Source: Hyparrhenia diplandra
Taxonomy: Eukaryota; Streptophyta; Magnoliopsida; Poales; Poaceae
Direction of reading: 5' to 3'
DNA: 64,000 nt
Assembly (NCBI GenBank): GCA_015847255.1
Contig: JADLZK010009279.1
Location: 1 to 64,000 of the forward strand
Notes under the pieces: model-generated
What the model saw: the letters and a program-made list of their open reading frames with translations, nothing else
What the model was told of the DNA's origin: nothing
Database searches by the model: none
Translations under genes and position numbers: made by a program
Part shown: positions 45,453 to 57,800 of the stretch, in pieces
How the letters are laid out: every line of letters begins with the position of its first letter
Position numbering within the stretch: the stretch's first letter is position 1

Positions 45453-48257
45453 TGAATGTGGGAGATAAATCCAAACTGGGCTTGGGCTGCTAAGCTTAAT
45501 GTTACAGGACATCGTGCAGCATGCTCCCTGAAGCCCATGAGCAAAGCAGACATTTTCCGCTGCCAAACCGCGCCATATATTTCATAAAATGAACATGATA
45601 AAAATTCCATAAATTATTATAAATAGAGGCATAAAAAGTATCCTTGATAAATATTCCCAATTTTTTAAAAAATTAATGGAAATTGGAATTACTTTGTGCA
45701 AATATTTTTGAACTAGGCCCCTTTTCTTCAAACACCCGCGCATGGGAAAAGGAAATCTTTATTTGCACAGAACTGATTCCATGTAACTGTAACTGTAAAC
45801 TGTAAACTGTAAGACACAGTTGGGAAAATATAAATAAGATTCACTGTAGGTTCATTACAGATCGACACGTGCAATCTTGGACAAAGCATACATGCTTTTA
45901 ATTTTAAAGCAACTATGTGATGTGCCATTGGAACAAAGACGTACAAGGCCGGAGGGACACATGCAAAAGCGATGGGCTAGCCAACCTGCACCTGGGATTC
46001 GACTCGTGCCTTTTCTTCAAAACTGATTTTTCTTCTTCATCTTTCACGGATGTATCTATCTATATATTCCTTTACAGCAAGCACAGTTTTATATATACAT
46101 ACACAAACAAGAAAAGGACCCGACTGAAAACACACTGCAATATCAGGCAGGTCCGTTTCATGCAGTCCGGCTCACTCAGCTCAGTCAGTGGACATGCAGA
46201 GGCACCTCTCGTTCATTTGCTACACCAACTTTGGAGGAAACAAAAGAGACCAATGCAAATGCAACTGAAAGCGCGCGTCCTTTTCATTTGAGCCTAATAT
46301 TCGCCTGCGCATGATCGAGGAGGGTTCACAATCATGAGCCGAGCTCAATGGGAATATAATGTTGTTGGTTCCTAACCAACACTGCTTAAATTATGCATAG
46401 ATCAGATGCTCCTAGATTGTTTAGCTATGAGGACAGGCTACTAATTGATGGGCGCCGTGTACCCTGAAGAAAGATCTACGAGCATGCTTGCATTTCAGCC
46501 AGTAATGTGCACATCATCAACGAGTGCATGGAGCATGCCTCCCTCTCCTCACTCCTATATACTATAGCTTGGCCACCAATCATATACACTGGATCCATCG
46601 ATTTGCCTGGAAGGAAAGAAAGCATGCATGCTTCTGGCTTGTTCATCTTCTTTATGAATTCCTCTTGTTCCATACTATATGATATTCCACCGGGGGAAAT
46701 TAAAGGGAAAGCAGCAGCCCAACAACCAAAGTGGAATCCAACTCCCTCGATGGATCACAGGCATTGGATCACATGGCTGCCTAGTGGCGGCACCTCTCAT
46801 CGATAGCTAATTGGCTCCGAAAAGGATATCCTCCATCTGAGAGGTGAAATGATTGTGATTACCATCCAGGGATTCCACTTGGCCTGATGCTGGCCCCCTT
46901 TTGATGTGGGGCTGACTGTGATCCAAGGAGGCCAATGGTGGTGCAGGATTATATTGGATCACATCGCCCCTAGCTCGCCATTGATTTTAAGCTTATATAT
47001 TTCTTTTCTTCTAGCTTCCTATGTGAATCTAGTACATATTTTGCATTTACACGTGTGCGGTCGCTCGATCGATCAAAGCGTGCATCTAGGATTAGTATAT
47101 AATAAGGTTTTGGATCAAATCAGAGAAAGCTCTTAGCCTGGTGGTTATCATTGTTTCATCTCTTTGGCCTGGATGGAGTGCCCTGTGAGTGGGTGGTGAC
47201 ACTTGTTTTCGTCGCTACATATATATATGGGAGCACGAGATAGGATGCATGAATGCACTTTAGCTACTGTTTACCATTTATTAGTGATAGATCAGCCCAA
47301 TCCTTTTGCTGCTTTCTTTACCTGATTGATGGGTAACAAACAGCAACAATTCTACAGTACTACTAATAGTTACAGCTTCTTATCGCACACCCCTCCTGTA
47401 CATGTCTGAGTGAGTCCATGCGCATGGTGATCGAGCAGAGAGATAGATAATGGTGGAATGCTAGCGCATGGATGCACTCTTCAAGTCCCAGGAAGTGACT
47501 GTTTCGGGTTTCCTGATGGCGCCATCTTGAGACGACACCATGCACCACGGGCAAGTTGGACCATGATCGAAGAAGCGAAACGTTTCGTCAGGAATCCATC
47601 CCAAAAGGCCTTCTTAATTCGGTACAAGTACAAGTACAACCAGTGTTTCGCAACCGATCTGTCGATGGAATGAGTCATGGGTGTACGATGATGAGGACGA
47701 CGGCGTCTCATCCTAACCCTATCCTGGTGCAGCGCGTAGAAATCAATCAGGCGTCCCTGTCGATCAGAGAACAGACGTAAAGCAAGAGACGGTAGAAAGA
47801 AAGAAAGAAACCACGGCAGGGCCGGGGTCCGGCCGGCGCCCCTGTGACTGTACTAGCTTACTTGTCGACCGGCTATTCTTCCAGGGTGCCCGCCACCCAA
47901 TGATAGCTGGCCGGAACTGGAGGAGAACAAAGCTGAAAAATCTGTGGGGTGTCAATCAGCTGATGACAATCACACGCATTCATTCAGAACGTTGAGCTGC
48001 GCGGTGAAAGCTCTATTTGTGGCTTCGGCTTGTGATTTGAGGCGAGATGGCGGTTTGGATCCTTTTTCTTTCTTGTCAAAGGAGTTAATCTCCTGTCCAA
48101 TTTGATTCATGTTCCTCGCAACTGAAAAAGACTGGCCTTGACTAGTTTATTAGAGGGTTAAAAGAGCAGGAAACTGGGACAAATTCTTCAATTCATAAGG
48201 ATATGATATTGTATCGTAAATAAAGACCGCCATCTCAATTGAGTTTCATATTACAAC
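45453..48257. other. intergenic, with foldback at 46725-46886
   Basis: No protein gene supported. 46725-46886 folds on itself: GTGGAATCC and CCTCGATGGATCAC pair with an imperfect complement at 46858-46885, and CACCTCTCA (46791) pairs with TGAGAGGTG (46838). A second hairpin TGTGATCCAA/TTGGATCACA spans 46917-46963. Confidence 0.4.
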
Positions 48258-48715
48258 ACTATAACTACTACAAAAACGATTTCAGCAATACGAGCACTTT
48301 CAGACAGAGGTGGCTCAATCAGGAGCCACTCTATATTGCCTTGTGAACCTACCTTTGAAGATGCATATTCGGGGAATGATCAAGCGGCCCCCCTCTCCTC
48401 CAGCCGCTGCCGCCGCCCTCTGGCATGTGGCGGTGGCAGCCCCCAAAATAGAGTGCTTCTGCAGCTCCCACGGCTTCTCGCAAACCTAGCGGTCGGGACG
48501 ATCGGGGGCGGATCTACCTTCACCCGTCGGATCTACGGCTTTTGTGGTGGCAACAGTGGGCGTCGGCACTACTTTTGCGGTGGTTGATCGACGCTCATTA
48601 TGGTGCTGACATCTTCGGCCTCTGCCTCTCCCTTGTGCGGGCAACGTTGCAACTCTCTTCCTCTAAGGTAGGTTCACATGGCAATATAGAGGTGGCTTTT
48701 GATTGAGCCACCTTG
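48258..48715. mobile_element. CACTA-like terminal region with inverted hairpin repeats
   Basis: ACTACTACAAAAACGATTTCAG near 48268 resembles a CACTA start, followed by the hairpin AGAGGTGGCTC...GAGCCACTCT (48308-48334). The same unit with its downstream neighbour (TATATTGCC-TGTGAACCTACCTT) is inverted at 48664-48715. Between them is GC-rich, possibly captured sequence. No second CACTA terminus found. Confidence 0.5.
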
Positions 48716-50599
48716 TGGAAGGAGACCGACTTTGGGGACGGCCATGAGAGCTTGAGAAAGAGGAAAACTTAGGACCTCCTCCTTCCTCTTTCTCCTCTCC
48801 TTGTCCTTTGTTCTTTGCTCCTCGCTTCTCTTTTTCTTGTTTTGGTAAATCGAAGAATGGGAAGGGAAGATAGGAAGAATATTGGTGGGTGTTGTGTGGT
48901 ATTGGGGTTGATAGGTGTGGGTTCATGGCGAGAGAGGGATGTGCAGTGCAACAATGGTGCATGTTACACGTGTCCAAACGCTTGGCCTGACTATCTAGTG
49001 GTCCGAGTAGAACTATCTGTAGTATTGTGCAGATGTAGATTGTGCAAGTCTAACGTTGTGCATTGCTAGACCATTTGGTAGCGACACCTGGACCATTCGA
49101 GTAAGCACCACAAAGCTCGGAATGTGTTGTACCTAATATGCAAGTATATTGAAGATAGGAATTTTGAAGTGTAAATTATGCTCATGATGCTTGTGAAAGA
49201 GTTAGCATGATAGGTGAGTTGGTTATAGCTCGCCTTTGTTGACATCTTGTTGATAACCTTTTAAGGGTGCTTGAGAACATAAATAGCATGGATATCGGTC
49301 GTTCGCACCCCTAGTCTCTGTTGTGGCCATGGCTTCCAACAAGACCTTGTCTCGCTACCTTCCTCATTGACCGACAAGATCCGGGTCGTGTCAACCTCGA
49401 TCCGCCAATCCCGAAGTGGATCTTTCCATGATGGCCTCAACCAAGCGACAAGCCTCCATGTCAGTCACTCTAAGCCACCTTGACCACCTTCGCAATGACC
49501 TCGGCCTTAGCCACCACTGATACCGCCCCAGTCTTGGCCGCTAGCATGCTATTTCGAGTTGTGTTGAGGGTTAAAGGAGAGGGAGAGTAGTTGGGGCAAG
49601 GATGTCGGTTGCCGTCTCACGTGAGATGAGAGAGTAGAGAGAAGGGCATGGGTGGGCAAGAGAAGACAAGAAAAGAGGTGGTGCCAAAGCAGAAAAAAGA
49701 TAAAATGAGAAGGGCACTTTTGTCTAGCCAAAAATATATGTCTTGGATCCAAACACCCCTAACTAATTTTAGTCAGGGCTTACATTTTGGTTCTCTAAAA
49801 CGTGTCCTGTAAAATTGTTGTTTGGAAACCTTTTCCTTTGTCTAACTCTCTCTTCATTCGTCCGATAAATAATTAAAAATATTGCATCCTAATGAGTCAA
49901 AAGAAAATCTAAACTTTGATTGGACTTCACTATACAAAATAGCCATTAAGATTTATATCATCAAATAAGTTTATTATGAAACATATATGAAAGAACTAAT
50001 TTAGCAATATTTTTATACCTCATATAAATATTAATAATTTTCGTTAAATTTGGGTTGTCCGGTTCCTTGACAAGTTATATGCATGATGTTCTGTGATGCA
50101 AAGCCTCGGTGTCTCCATCGTCCATTTTCAATCAACGGCAACACATTTCCATAGATATTGACATTAAGCTCTCTTTTTCTTAACCATAATAAATTCATCT
50201 TGGAATGTGTAGCCGCGCCACTGATTCAAAGGTCGTCACAAATGAATGATGACCGTCACCGCCTGAACCCCACAGCTCAACCAATGAATCATAGATGGAA
50301 ATGTTTTTTTTTTTCAAACACACTCCTAAAAGCGTGTTTTTTTTTTTTTTTTTTTGCTTCAACTCGTTCTACACCTTCTACTATAGCAGCATTGTTGATT
50401 GGAGTTGTTTTCCTCTACCAAAATAAACATAGAGCCAGAAGAAGCTACAGTTTATTTTTTCGCTTCTTCGGCTCTGGCTCCTTTGATGTTGTAAGAAGAG
50501 TAAGAGCGACCACCAAACGGGACCTAAGTTTCTGCATTTGTTGATTAAATTCAAGATGCGTTTGGAAGCAAGTCTCAAAACTATACTCTATCTATTGGC
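48716..50599. other. intergenic
   Basis: No gene supported; purine-rich and T-run stretches, with no element boundaries resolved. Confidence 0.4.
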
Positions 50600-50790
50600 T
50601 TTCGTTATTTTTTTTCAATTCGTCCCAATTTTTTTAGATAATGAAAAATAAGGCGTGATTTGGGATTCAAACCTAAAAACGAAATAGAAAGGCAAAATGT
50701 GCCACTCCGTTTTTCATTAAGGGGTGCAAGGTTCGAACCAGGCCCTCGTGGCTTCGACCACAACCAGGATGCTCTAGCCAAGAATCACAA
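50600..50790 (-). mobile_element. tRNA-derived SINE, minus strand
   Basis: On the minus strand: box A TTGGCTAGAGCATCCTGG, then GGTCGAAGCCACGAGGGCC, box B CTGGTTCGAACCTTGC, and a 3' tail rich in A and T toward 50600. Boundaries not resolved because a MITE abuts its 5' side at 50797. Confidence 0.6.
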
Positions 50791-50796
50791 ATGTGC

Positions 50797-51452
50797 GGGC
50801 TTGTTTGGATGGAAGCTTTGGACTACTTGCACGGCAAAAAGTGTTACCCGGAAGTTGCCTGGGAATTCAATGGAATCTGCCTGGGCGGGCAAATTATATG
50901 AGATGCGTTTGGTTGGAAGCACATTGCACGGATATCTAATAAAGGATATAATACATATTTAAAACATACATAATTACTGTTATAATAGTTGTTACACCGC
51001 ATATAATATTCTTTTACGTGTAAAAAGGAAAAACTATAATAATATAAAATACTAATACTTTACATATTTTATTTCCTAGCAATTCATGCATCTAATATAA
51101 TAATTAAGATAATTGAGGAATGGATAGAACAAAATCTACTAATGGCGGTAGAGCCACACCTATTACTTGTGACGAGAAAATAGCTGGAGTAATCAGGTGG
51201 CTCATTCACCGAAGAAATATAACAAAGGAAAAAAGAAGAAAAAGAACAGAAGAGACAACAGTCTGTCACACACGGTAATTATTGCCAGGCAACGTCCTAC
51301 AGCACCCAGGCACTCGTTTTGATCGCCTGGGCGGAGACCATCCTTGCCTGGCGTAGGCAACTATCCAGGGTTCAAACCAAACGCACTCCAGGCAACATCC
51401 AGTAACCTACCAGTCCAGGCAATTTTTCTCAGGGTTCAATCCAAACAGCCCC
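50797..51452. mobile_element. foldback MITE with TTGCCTGG motifs (copy 2)
   Basis: GGGCTTGTTTGGATGG at the left is inverted as TCAATCCAAACAGCCCC at the right. Subterminal GTTGCCTGG / CCAGGCAA copies occur at both sides (for example 50860-50890 and 51285-51425). The middle is AT-rich. 656 bp, non-coding. Confidence 0.65.
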
Positions 51453-52834
51453 GTATTGAGTGAACAAAACATACCATACAAATTGCACTTTTTTTTAGAA
51501 GATGGAAATTTACTTCTATATAGTTCATGCACGCCTTATATTATATAATTTTGGAAAAAAGAGGGACTATATACGCAACAAGTAACCACGACAAGTGTAG
51601 TTGTTGGCAAAGTAGCTCATCTATCATGACCTGTGGAGGTTCCACTCGTACTTGTGCATAGCCTAGCCTTAGCCTGTCGAAATCTCCTTTGGCAAATGGC
51701 AAGGATCGGAGCCCTACTGCCTTGACCTAGTTTCTAGAATATCCCTTTTAGGAATCATATCTTAGCCAAACGGACAGATCACACCCTCTCAGGGCAGGCG
51801 CTCGGGTAAAAACAACAAATGCTGACAAGAAAGTAGCCAACTTTCAGGGAGGCCCCTTTTGAGCAGATAATATACATTGCACACAAGCTGGTAGTAGCAT
51901 AGCCATAGCATGTATGGAGACTATGTGGTCCAACAGGGACATATCATATGTGCATCCTGGACCCGGATGGGAAAATGGGACTTGGGAGTGGCCGAGAAGG
52001 GGACGGATGGATGTCCAGCGGCAGCCAAAAAGCAGTCCAAGGTCCAGGCCACCACCTACTACATTTAGTTGTAGGCCAAGGGACTTGTGTCGTGTGGCTT
52101 TCTTCAGGGTTGTATGTAACGGTCCTTCTAGACTAGACATTCATTCGTTCGTTCCACTGAAAACATTACACAAATGTACTGTACCATGTAAGTATGCACA
52201 GAGTGAGAACAAGGGACAAATGTATGGAGACACGGAGTAGTATTGTAGTGAGAAAAGCAAGCTTCTTTTATAGAGATGATTCCATACATAAACATCGACA
52301 GTCGCTATTGTACAGTCTCAGAACTCAGCAGCCATGGTTCATGGTTGGAGTCTTGGAGAGTAGTAGTTGTAGTAGTAAATACTACGTACATACAGTCATA
52401 CACAACACAGCAGCATGTACATCATTGACCGCCAGGGGCCAAGAAAGCAAAAGGCCTTGTCCTTTTTAGAGCCCTCCAGTCCGGCCTCTCCTCGTCCCCG
52501 GCCGGCAAAGCACTCCGGCTCCCGTAAAAACAAGGGAGGGCGCCGTGGACGCACATGGCTGTAAGTGATTTATGAACAAGTCTCATCTCGTCTCAGCTCA
52601 CTCTCCTCGTCCCTCAGTAAGAGTAGGACTAGGAGTGGGTTAACAAGGTAACGTACGACACCACGCTGACGGACGCGGGATCTTAATTAATTAATTAGTC
52701 CCTCCGATCCCTCCTAATTAATCACCCGTAGGACAATTTACTTATATATATATATACTAATTAATCCCTCCGACCATGGTGATCGCCGATGGTGATCGCC
52801 GGCGGCGGCCCCGCCCCGGGTCGGCGTCGGTCCA
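51453..52834. other. 3' flank of the trehalose phosphatase gene
   Basis: No other gene supported. The transcript's 3' UTR should start at 52834. A TA dinucleotide run lies at about 52741-52756. Confidence 0.45.
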
Positions 52835-54545
52835 TCACCACTTGGGGCGGGGGGCCTTGGAGAGGCGCTCCCACTCGACAAGCCGCAGCAGGAACTCCAT
52901 CACCTGCACAAGCAACAAGAATGTCAGCGTCTATCGGTGCGTCACGGCCGGGCCGGCGGCGGAGACGGTGATCGATCACTTCACTTGCCTCGGCGGGCTC
53001 CTGCAGCGAGTAGGAGGCGGAGGTGTCCTTGGGGTGCTTGGACACGAGGATGCCCACGCCCTGGCCGCGCTTGCGGAGCACCTTGAAGGCGTCCTCGTCG
53101 GTGCGGTCGTCGCCGATGTACACGGGGAGCACGTCGGTGCAGTCGGCCAAGCCCAGGGACTCGAGGAGGAACTCGAGGGCCTTGCCCTTGTCCCACTTGA
53201 TGGTGGGCCGGACCTCGAACACCATCCGCCCCTGCGTCAGCTTCAGCTTCGGGTAGTCCGTGAGAACCGACTTCACCATGTCAGCCAATGTGCTCCAGCT
53301 CTGATTGATCGATCATGGTAAAACACAAGAGATTAAATCCTAAATATATATATATGTGAATGAAGAGAAAAGGAGTGTGGCCCACTCCACTCCACTAGCA
53401 GAAGTGCAGAACCTACCTTCTCATCGACGCATCTGAAGTGGACAGACACACAAAACTTGTTGTTCTCCACCTTGGCTCCAGGTATGCACTTGGTCTTTTC
53501 CACCAGAGAATCGTGCACCTGATGATCCAATAACCAGGAAACTGAGCATTGCAGTTGCAGACAAAGATGGACCTGATCGAAAAGCAGCCATGGCCATCCA
53601 GGTGAATGTTACCTGCTCTATCATGGGCAGGAACTCGCTGGCCGGCTGAAAGAGGACGCCTTTGGCCTGTGAGCCACACAGAGCAAGATAAGTATCTTCC
53701 CCCTTTCGGGTGGGCGGAAGAAGAAAGGTTGGGTCTCGATGGATGGCTACCTTGGCGGCCTTGGTGTGCCGGGACCCTTTGGCGGGGCCCTTGATGTCCA
53801 TGCCGTGGCTGCCGGCGTAGTAGAGCTCCGCCAGCTTCACGAACTCGAACACCTTGTCGCGGCACCGGCCGCTCACGATCGCCGTGGGGAAATGCTTGGC
53901 GACGCTACGCACCGCCCGCCGCATCTGCCAGGCCGGAGAGAAACAAAGATCAGTCACTCAGAGGCATCCAGGTGCATGAAGCAGCAGGGGATCGAGTATG
54001 ATCAGTCAGTCGCCGGCATCCAGTACTGCATGTTTACCGTGTCGGACATGTAGGCGGCGTCGGGGTCGTCGACGATGGGGACAGCGTGCCGTCGTAGTCG
54101 AGGAACACGACGATCTGCTTCCCCTTGGACGCCGCCACCACCTGGTCGAACATGCCCAGTGCCGACGGGTGCTTCACCTGGAACAAGCAGAGGACCGACC
54201 AACCGAATGCATTTCAGCACGCATGCCAACAGAGGAGAACTAATGCAGGGTTCAGGACGCGCATGCACGCACCATCCACGCGGCGTAGCGCTCCTCGTCG
54301 ACGCCCGCGGCGAGCGCGGCGGCCGCCTTGGCGTGCGTGGGCGACGACGCGCGCATGGACTCCACCCAGCATCCGGCGCCGCCGATGCCGGCGCTCGCGC
54401 CCGCGGCGCCCATCTGCAGGTACTTCTTGCTGCGCACGGCGGCGACGCCCGGCGCGGCCCGCGGCGGTGGGTACTGGAACGAGGTGGGCGGCACCGCCAC
54501 GGCCGCCGCCTCAGGCACCGGCACCACCACGCCCTGCTTCGTCAT
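52835..54545 (-). CDS. TPP: trehalose-6-phosphate phosphatase, 7 exons, one-base deletion in exon 2
   Basis: Dephosphorylates trehalose-6-phosphate, the sugar-status signal. Exons: 54545-54273, 54177-54038, 53924-53751, 53666-53613, 53518-53417, 53300-52989, 52903-52835 (374 residues if repaired). The start MTKQGVVVPVPE was chosen over an upstream in-frame ATG at 54653 because it resembles grass TPPs such as maize RAMOSA3. Exon 2 carries HAD motif I FLDYDGTLSP (nucleophile Asp118, acid/base Asp120). Exon 3 carries TAIVSGRCRDKVFEFVKL and YYAGSHGMDI. Exon 5 carries KFCVSVHFRCV. Exon 6 carries PTIKWDKGKALEFLLESLG and motif III YIGDDRTDEDAF. The last exon ends in RLSKAPRPKW. Exon 2 is 140 nt where 141 is needed: a C is missing just after DYDGTLS (four C where five fit SPIVDDPD). 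Intron 6 has a GC donor (GAG|GCAAGT). The N-terminal 90 residues are Ala/Pro-rich and variable, as in the family. Confidence 0.93.
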
Positions 54546-54812
54546 CGCAGCTAATGGATCAAGCAAGCAAGCCGCTACTTGACCCGGATCGAAAGAAGGC
54601 TTGTGGTGAGAAGGACTGGAGCTGGAGCTGGAGGTAGAGGTGGAGGCAAGCAAGAGCTAGTAGCGGCTCTGTTCTCGCCTCTCGGTGCCTGCAGTCACTG
54701 CAGGGCGTGCCTGGGGGAGAGGAGAGGAGAGCAGAGGTGGAAGAAGGTGTGCGATGCGAGGCCGGAGAGCAGAGCAGTCGGGTGTGTGTAGAGGACGCGG
54801 GGAGGGCGGCCC

Positions 54813-54822
54813 GTATTTATAG
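54813..54822 (-). promoter_or_regulatory. TATA box of the trehalose phosphatase gene
   Basis: CTATAAATAC on the minus strand, about 270 bp upstream of the chosen ATG, in a GC-rich context. It implies a 5' UTR of roughly 230-240 nt. That leader carries the upstream in-frame ATG at 54653. Confidence 0.7.
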
Positions 54823-57800
54823 TTGGTGGCGCGCCGCGAATCTGTGGGGCGTGGGGCCCGCGACGGTGTCCCGTGCTGGTGCTGGGGCCCGGATCGGCGT
54901 CCATGGGACGGAGGGGGCCGGGACCGCGACCGTGACCGGCCGTCCATGTCCATCCAGGCGGCCTCTGGGTCGCCGAGAGGCCCCGGGCTATGGCTAGCTT
55001 CTGGCTCCGTCCGTCGTGAAACAAGCCCGGCAGGCACCTTGTATTGGTGCTCGCTGTCGCGCCCAGCTCCAGGGTCGCCACGGCCGCCGGCGACCGGCCG
55101 GCCAGGCCAGGTGGCCCGCGTGCGACGGTCGACCAGCAGTCAGTTACTGATCTCAAGGCGAAACGTACGGTTGGAGGCGTCGGAGGAACACAAGAGTCAG
55201 TCAGTCAGTCCCATGGGCACGCAGACGCAGACGCAGACGCAGGTACAGCGAATCGGGACGGCGACCGGCGCGGGCCACCCATCCGGCGGGCGACACGGCG
55301 AGCCTGCCCCGTCCCCCGGGACTTGGACGCGTGTGCGCCGTGCCACCCGCGCGGCCCCTCCTGTCCTGGCGGCATCGTGCGTGGTCGTGGCGGCACTCCT
55401 GTGGGCGCGGACACGAGTGCACGACACGGCGTGGCCGCTTCCGCTGACACGCACGTCCGTCCGATCGTCCCTCACCCTTGCTCCTGGCCACTGCCAGCAC
55501 CCCTTCTTCGCGTGTCCGTTCTCGCGTGCCTGTCTGCCTGCGTGATGCAGATCTCTGCTGCATTGCATGCCCGGCCGGGCCGACCATGCTTGTCTCCTGG
55601 CTAGCCTGTCTGTCTCTGTCGTTCTCCGCGCGCGGGGGCGGGGGCGGCGGCCGGGGCATTGTGCTGCGCCGTCGAAGGTCGACGGGACGGGCACCGGCCT
55701 CCTCATTGAGCTGTTGGTACAGTACATGTGCCCGGCCCGGCTTGCACGCAGCTACTAGTGCATACTCCGGGATGTTGCCATGCCATGCACCATGCCATGC
55801 ATTGCCTCCACGTACACCACCGGCCGGTCCCCGGGCCACTAGTTTTTTCCACTGTTCGGTCTATTCTATACCTAGCTACCTATACGATGCATGTCTGTTG
55901 CTGACACTTGCAAACAGCGACGGCACGCACGCACACGGTTTTGCACGCACGCGGTTTTGCACGCACGCACGCAGACGGAGGATGGTCCTGTCCTGTGTGG
56001 TGAGCGCCACGCACGGTTCGCCGTCGATCGACACCGAAACGAGGGTGCCGACACCGCTGGTGGTCGGACCTGTGTACGTCCTGCTGCTAGCTCTTCTGTT
56101 CGTGCACTCCTAGCTGGGAGTAGCAGCTAGAGCCTGCGACCCAGCTATTACCTGTCCATTCTAGCACACAGGCACCAGAGGCCGTGTCGTGTCGATGCAC
56201 CGGCGGCCGGCGGGCCAAACAGTACGTGCATGTGTATGCATGCGACGACGGTCGTGTGCGCTGTCGGCCGGCCAGTGAGTGAAGCGCGGAGAGAGAGAAA
56301 AAGAGATCGAGACCGGCCGGCGCCGTCGGCGGACGCAGAAGAATGTAACGTAGGCTCGTGGCAGGGACGACACGTACCAAAGGACAAGGCTTGGAGTTTG
56401 GAAGCGAGCGACCGAGCGAGCGGTGGCATGCACGCACGCACACGGTTTTCATTGGCCAATGTGAGACCAGTGTCGGCGACGACACGTACCGTCCATACAG
56501 CAACTTTTTCATTTTTGCTGCATATTATTTATAAGTATATTTCCTTTTGCATACAGTATACAACGTCAGCGCTAACGTAGCAGTCAAGTAAGTACTCGTG
56601 TTACGTGTAGTACCTCGGTACTTGTCTGTCCGCGATGATCTCGGCGCCCTGTCCACAATTCCTTTCACAATACAGTAGTTGCAAATGTAGGTTTCAATAG
56701 ATATGTTATCTAACTTTTTAAAACAGTGAGTAACAAGTTAGAGGAGGTATAGATGTGAAAATTTTATCTGCAAACATGGTAAAATTTTGTTTTTACTATT
56801 GTTTTTCAAACTTTACTGGGCACCCACAAGCCACAACGTCGCTTCGCCCCTGACGAGTACGGGTTTTTTTTTTTTTTATCCTGTTGTGCCACGTATCGTC
56901 AAAATAAGAGGAACTCCAACAACTTAGTTATTCTTGTTGTGCCCCCTGTTCGCTTGAACTTGTTCCTCGTAGCAAAATATATAGTATCATCCGGTTTATC
57001 AGTCGTATAAACAATCAATCGAACAACCGGGTGAAGATTATTTTAGAATTTGTATTGCAAAATGTAGCCTTCAATAGATATGTTATCTAACTTTTTAAAA
57101 TAGTAAGTTGGCTATCCTTGATTTTCGGTGGCCATATATAGCCAACTATAGATGCTCACACTTTGTAAAATAGCAAGACGGTTACGGACCTCTTCTTTTT
57201 AAAAGTTCTCTATTTTATAAAATAGGTAAACTTTGAAATTTGGCTACCCCAAGCTGATGGGGTTGCTGTAACATGCTTACCGCCATCAAAAACACTAGTG
57301 GACAATCGTGTTTAGAGTACTATAGTTAGTTGATCATGTCTCTTGCCGTGACATAAAACAACATAAATCAAAGCTAAACTTTTGCTTGCATTGACAACCT
57401 GTCTATCTATATGTGTACATAAACGTCGGATAGATCGAATTACACGCATATGTTGTAAATAGGGATCGACTAGCAGTAGAATCTAGAGGGGATCGACTAT
57501 TCAATTGGGATCGAGTAGATCATGTGGAACACATATGTTGAAGAGAGAGAGAGGAGAGATGTACGGACATACCAGAAAAGGGTGCGGCGTCGGTCTTGGA
57601 GTCGGAGACGCTATGGAGATGACGCTGGTGGAGCTTTCCGTCGCTGGCAGCCCGCCCTCACGATCGGACAGGGATTGGAGAGTGGGATGACGGCTGCTGT
57701 GATGAACCTCGTACCCTAAACCGTGGCCACCACCTCCTCTTTATAGGGCTACGCGACAGGGGCCCACTAGCCTTGTCTTGGGCTGTACGCCCCCGATCAG

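Noticed and set aside
55044..56113. Several overlapping 180-240-codon frames upstream of the trehalose phosphatase gene
   Set aside because: All compositional in GC-rich DNA with microsatellites; no conserved motif on either strand.
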